DNA of 7,426 nt, from contig CAJLLB010000100.1 in NCBI GenBank assembly GCA_905207425.1, positions 1 to 7,426 of the forward strand, given 5' to 3'. Shown one piece after another: positions 5,673-7,426 of the stretch. The notes below the pieces were generated by a model, which did no database searches, was not told where the DNA came from, and worked only from the letters and a program-made list of their open reading frames with translations. The position numbers and the translations under genes were made by a program. The stretch's first letter is position 1, and the number at the start of each line of letters is the position of its first letter. The DNA comes from an uncultured Collinsella sp. (lineage in GTDB: Bacteria > Actinomycetota > Coriobacteriia > Coriobacteriales > Coriobacteriaceae).

Positions 5673-7058
5673 CTAATTCCAAGACTGTTGATGCTCTTCG
5701 TAGGTTTGCGAGAAGTACTCCTCGTCCTGCGTAATGTAGAAATACAGGTCATCGGAGTCGGTCGGCTCAAGCGTGGCCTTGAGTGCCTCGAGCGACGGAG
5801 AGCAGATGGGCGTGGGTGGCAGACCCTCATGCTTATAGGTGTTATACGGACTATCGCTCTGCAGGTCGTCGGCGGTAACCTCGCCACCGGTGACATACAT
5901 CATGGTCGCATCGCTGTTGAGATAGCGCAGACCATCGAGCTTGCCGGCAAGACGGTTGTAGAAGACCGAGGCCACGTGCGCGCGCTGGTCGGCGTTGAGG
6001 CCCTCGCGCTCAACGATAGAGGCCAAGTTGACGATGTCGTAGTCGGACATCTCCACACCGTAGCGTTCCTTGATCTTGGCTTCGCAGCTCGCAAAGTCAA
6101 GCGACTTGTACTCGGTCTTAAACTGATCGAGCATAGCGCGAACCACGTCATCGGCCGTCGGCGAATCACCCAACGAATAAGTCTTGGGGAACAAGAAGCC
6201 CTCGAGCGAGTCGTTGGCGGCGCCCTTAAGGAAGCTATAGTCGTCCACGTAGTTGGAGGCCTTTGCCTGGTTGAGGAAGTCTTCCTTAGAGATGCTGTCG
6301 TAAGCCTGGGCCACACGGTCGGCGACTTGATCGACCGTTAGGCCCTCAGGGATAGTCAGCGCATTGGAGCCCGCGTTGGGGCCTTCCATGAGCTGCTGAA
6401 CAACCTTGGTCGCATCCATGAGTGTGGTGAACGAATAAGTACCAGGCTTGAGCGACATATCGGCGTTGAGCTTTTTCACCGCCGCATAGTAATCCTTGGG
6501 ATTTTCGACGATATGGTTCTCAGAGAGAATCGAGGCGATAGTATCGCCCGAGGCACCGTCGGGAATCGTGATAGTAACTTGCTGGCCAGCAGCGACTTTC
6601 GCATCCTCACCGCCAAAGAAGCCCTTGACGGCTGGCACGACAAAGAAAACGATCGCGACAAGCGCAAGCACGGCGACGACGCCACCGATAATCATAGGCA
6701 CCGGGGAGCTTTTCTTTTGTGTACCACGGCGGACGTGCGTGTTATAGCTCGAGCGCGTAGCCGGAGCAACGCCGTGGGAACCGAGAGCGTGATGCGAATG
6801 CGACTGGGGGGCCTGCACTCGCTGGGTAGATGCCTGCTGCTTAAAGCGGGTACCGCCTGCAGGCTGGGCCGAACGAGCAGAAGGCTGCTGACCCGTCCGT
6901 TGAACAGGTTGGGCCGAATGAGAGAAGGACTGCGCCGGGCGCGCGGCAGGCTGAGCTGCACGCTGCGTCGGCTGTGCCGGACGCTGGCCAGGCTGGGCAG
7001 GGCGCGACGCCGGCTGCCGTGTACGATTCTGCTGGCGCGGATCGGAAGCGCTAGACAT
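5673..7058 (-). CDS. mltG: Endolytic murein transglycosylase MltG (YceG family)
   Basis: MltG is an inner-membrane lytic transglycosylase that cuts nascent glycan strands and is thought to set their length. The 461-residue protein has a cytoplasmic tail rich in Gln, Pro, Ala and Arg (1-118) with heptapeptide repeats, one membrane segment (VPMIIGGVVAVLALVAIVFF, about 120-139), a LysM-like part (about 160-190) and the YceG catalytic domain. The catalytic glutamate is Glu350 in NLASIVEREG, followed by VASVFYNRL (362-370), SDSPYNTY (401-408) and GLPPTPICSP (412-421), all family hallmarks. The ATG at 7058 has a strong GGAGG six nucleotides upstream and overlaps the end of ruvX by 8 nt; a longer reading from 7115 lies within ruvX and lacks homology. 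The long tail is larger than in E. coli MltG and may bind divisome or elongasome partners (inference). Confidence 0.95.
   Translation of the reverse strand: MSSASDPRQQNRTRQPASRPAQPGQRPAQPTQRAAQPAARPAQSFSHSAQPVQRTGQQPSARSAQPAGGTRFKQQASTQRVQAPQSHSHHALGSHGVAPATRSSYNTHVRRGTQKKSSPVPMIIGGVVAVLALVAIVFFVVPAVKGFFGGEDAKVAAGQQVTITIPDGASGDTIASILSENHIVENPKDYYAAVKKLNADMSLKPGTYSFTTLMDATKVVQQLMEGPNAGSNALTIPEGLTVDQVADRVAQAYDSISKEDFLNQAKASNYVDDYSFLKGAANDSLEGFLFPKTYSLGDSPTADDVVRAMLDQFKTEYKSLDFASCEAKIKERYGVEMSDYDIVNLASIVEREGLNADQRAHVASVFYNRLAGKLDGLRYLNSDATMMYVTGGEVTADDLQSDSPYNTYKHEGLPPTPICSPSLEALKATLEPTDSDDLYFYITQDEEYFSQTYEEHQQSWN
6855..7004 (-). repeat. Degenerate 21-bp (7-residue) tandem repeat in the MltG N-terminal tail
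   Basis: Residues 19-68 of MltG read as seven degenerate copies of R-x-A-Q-P-x-Q: RPAQPGQ, RPAQPTQ, RAAQPAA, RPAQSFS, HSAQPVQ, RTGQQPS and, after one extra residue, RSAQPAG. At the DNA level this gives imperfect 21-bp repeats such as CAGGCTGGGC. Such arrays often change copy number between strains. The segment lies on the cytoplasmic side and is probably disordered. Confidence 0.75.
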
Positions 7059-7426
7059 GCGAAACCTCCTCGTTTTTACGATCGAGCCACGTCTGCAAAA
7101 ACAGGCTGGCGGCAATCATGTCGATCTTGCCCCTCATCTGCTTTTCGTTGAGGCCCTGCTCGTGCAGGATACGCTTGGCCTCTTGCGAAGACAGACGTTC
7201 GTCCTCAAACTCCAACGGAAGATCGAGCTCGTCGGCAATCTTTTGCGCCACGGCGGCAACGCGCTCGGCCTGGGGGCCGGGCTCACCGGCCATGGTCAGG
7301 GGGCGTCCGCTTACCAGGATGTCGGCCTCATAGTCCTCAACCAGGTAGCGGAACGTCTTGGCCATACCGGTGACCTCGGCAGCCGGAAGCACCTTGACAG
7401 GCATCGCCATCTTGCCATCACGGCTC
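7051..7426 (-). CDS. ruvX: RuvX/YqgF family putative pre-16S rRNA nuclease, C-terminal part
   Basis: The open frame continues past the window edge without a start, so the first 20-30 residues, including the usual DxGxxR motif, are missing. The visible 124 residues contain SGRPLTMAGEPGPQAERV (in place of the usual GxPLxMDGxxGPQA), then FEDERLSSQEAKRIL and DMIAASLFLQTWLD, which supplies the conserved C-terminal aspartate. The family has an RNase H fold; E. coli YqgF is implicated in maturing the 5' end of 16S rRNA, and the Holliday-junction activity suggested by the name is uncertain. An in-frame ATG at 7410 is internal to the domain and unlikely to be the true start. The stop at 7051 lies inside the mltG start region (8-nt overlap), a pairing also seen in Firmicutes (yrrK and yrrL in B. 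subtilis). Confidence 0.92.
   Translation of the reverse strand, partial: SRDGKMAMPVKVLPAAEVTGMAKTFRYLVEDYEADILVSGRPLTMAGEPGPQAERVAAVAQKIADELDLPLEFEDERLSSQEAKRILHEQGLNEKQMRGKIDMIAASLFLQTWLDRKNEEVSHV

Noticed and set aside
5672..5896. A longer start for the YqeG protein at 5896
   Set aside because: The extra residues overlap the conserved C-terminal end of mltG in another frame and look like its shadow. YqeG homology begins at the ATG at 5671, which has a ribosome-binding site.
5652..6341. A 229-residue plus-strand frame opposite mltG, and similar ones at 710-1528, 1538-2200 and 3784-4491
   Set aside because: Each lies opposite a well-supported minus-strand gene, has Val/Leu/Asp-rich composition typical of antisense frames of GC-rich genes and shows no family motif.
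6849..7019. A CRISPR-like or intergenic tandem repeat
   Set aside because: The periodicity is 21 bp in frame with mltG and the units are degenerate without spacers, so it is a coding repeat for a low-complexity protein tail.
1..7426. A novel defence, mobile or biosynthetic system
   Set aside because: No transposase, integrase, toxin-antitoxin pair, reverse transcriptase, CRISPR-like repeat array, tRNA or attachment site is visible. All genes except the AroB-like one fit ordinary core families in a syntenic arrangement.

Overview
All eleven genes in this window lie on the minus strand, so the transcripts read from position 7426 down to 1. The DNA is GC-rich and the intergenic gaps are very short. 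Gene content and order combine a high-GC genome with Firmicutes-like synteny: Xaa-Pro peptidase–efp–Asp23 protein–nusB–xseB–tlyA resembles a trimmed version of the Bacillus subtilis yqhT–efp ... yqhY–nusB–folD–xseA–xseB ... yqxC region. I infer a member of the Coriobacteriia (Actinomycetota), of the Collinsella/Olsenella type. This rests on gene order and protein style recalled from memory, not on a search.

In transcription order, the first block (7426 to 3526) is ruvX (start outside the window), mltG, a YqeG-type HAD phosphatase, aroK and an AroB-like gene. The genes overlap or sit within 8 nt of each other and most likely form one operon. It combines pre-16S rRNA maturation, termination of peptidoglycan strands and two shikimate-pathway family members. 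AroK keeps its catalytic motifs. The AroB-like protein has lost all three zinc ligands and the nucleotide-loop motif, and looks like a pseudoenzyme.

The second block is a single M24 Xaa-Pro peptidase gene (3393 to 2263). A non-coding gap of 132 nt precedes it and holds a potential long-range stem with an inner hairpin on a perfect 12-bp palindrome. A strong GC hairpin with a T-rich tract follows it and serves as terminator.

The third block (2104 to 1) starts behind a TATAAT box and encodes EF-P, an Asp23/Gls24 protein, NusB with an Ala/Glu-rich tail, the small subunit of exonuclease VII (XseB) and TlyA (cut by the window edge). It is mainly a translation, ribosome and transcription-antitermination operon. 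The usual xseA partner is not next to xseB.

This is mostly ordinary core genome. I found no mobile element, CRISPR array, RNA gene or defence system. The points worth a second look are the degenerate AroB-like protein, the structured leader of the peptidase gene, the heptapeptide repeats in the cytoplasmic tail of MltG, and the missing xseA.
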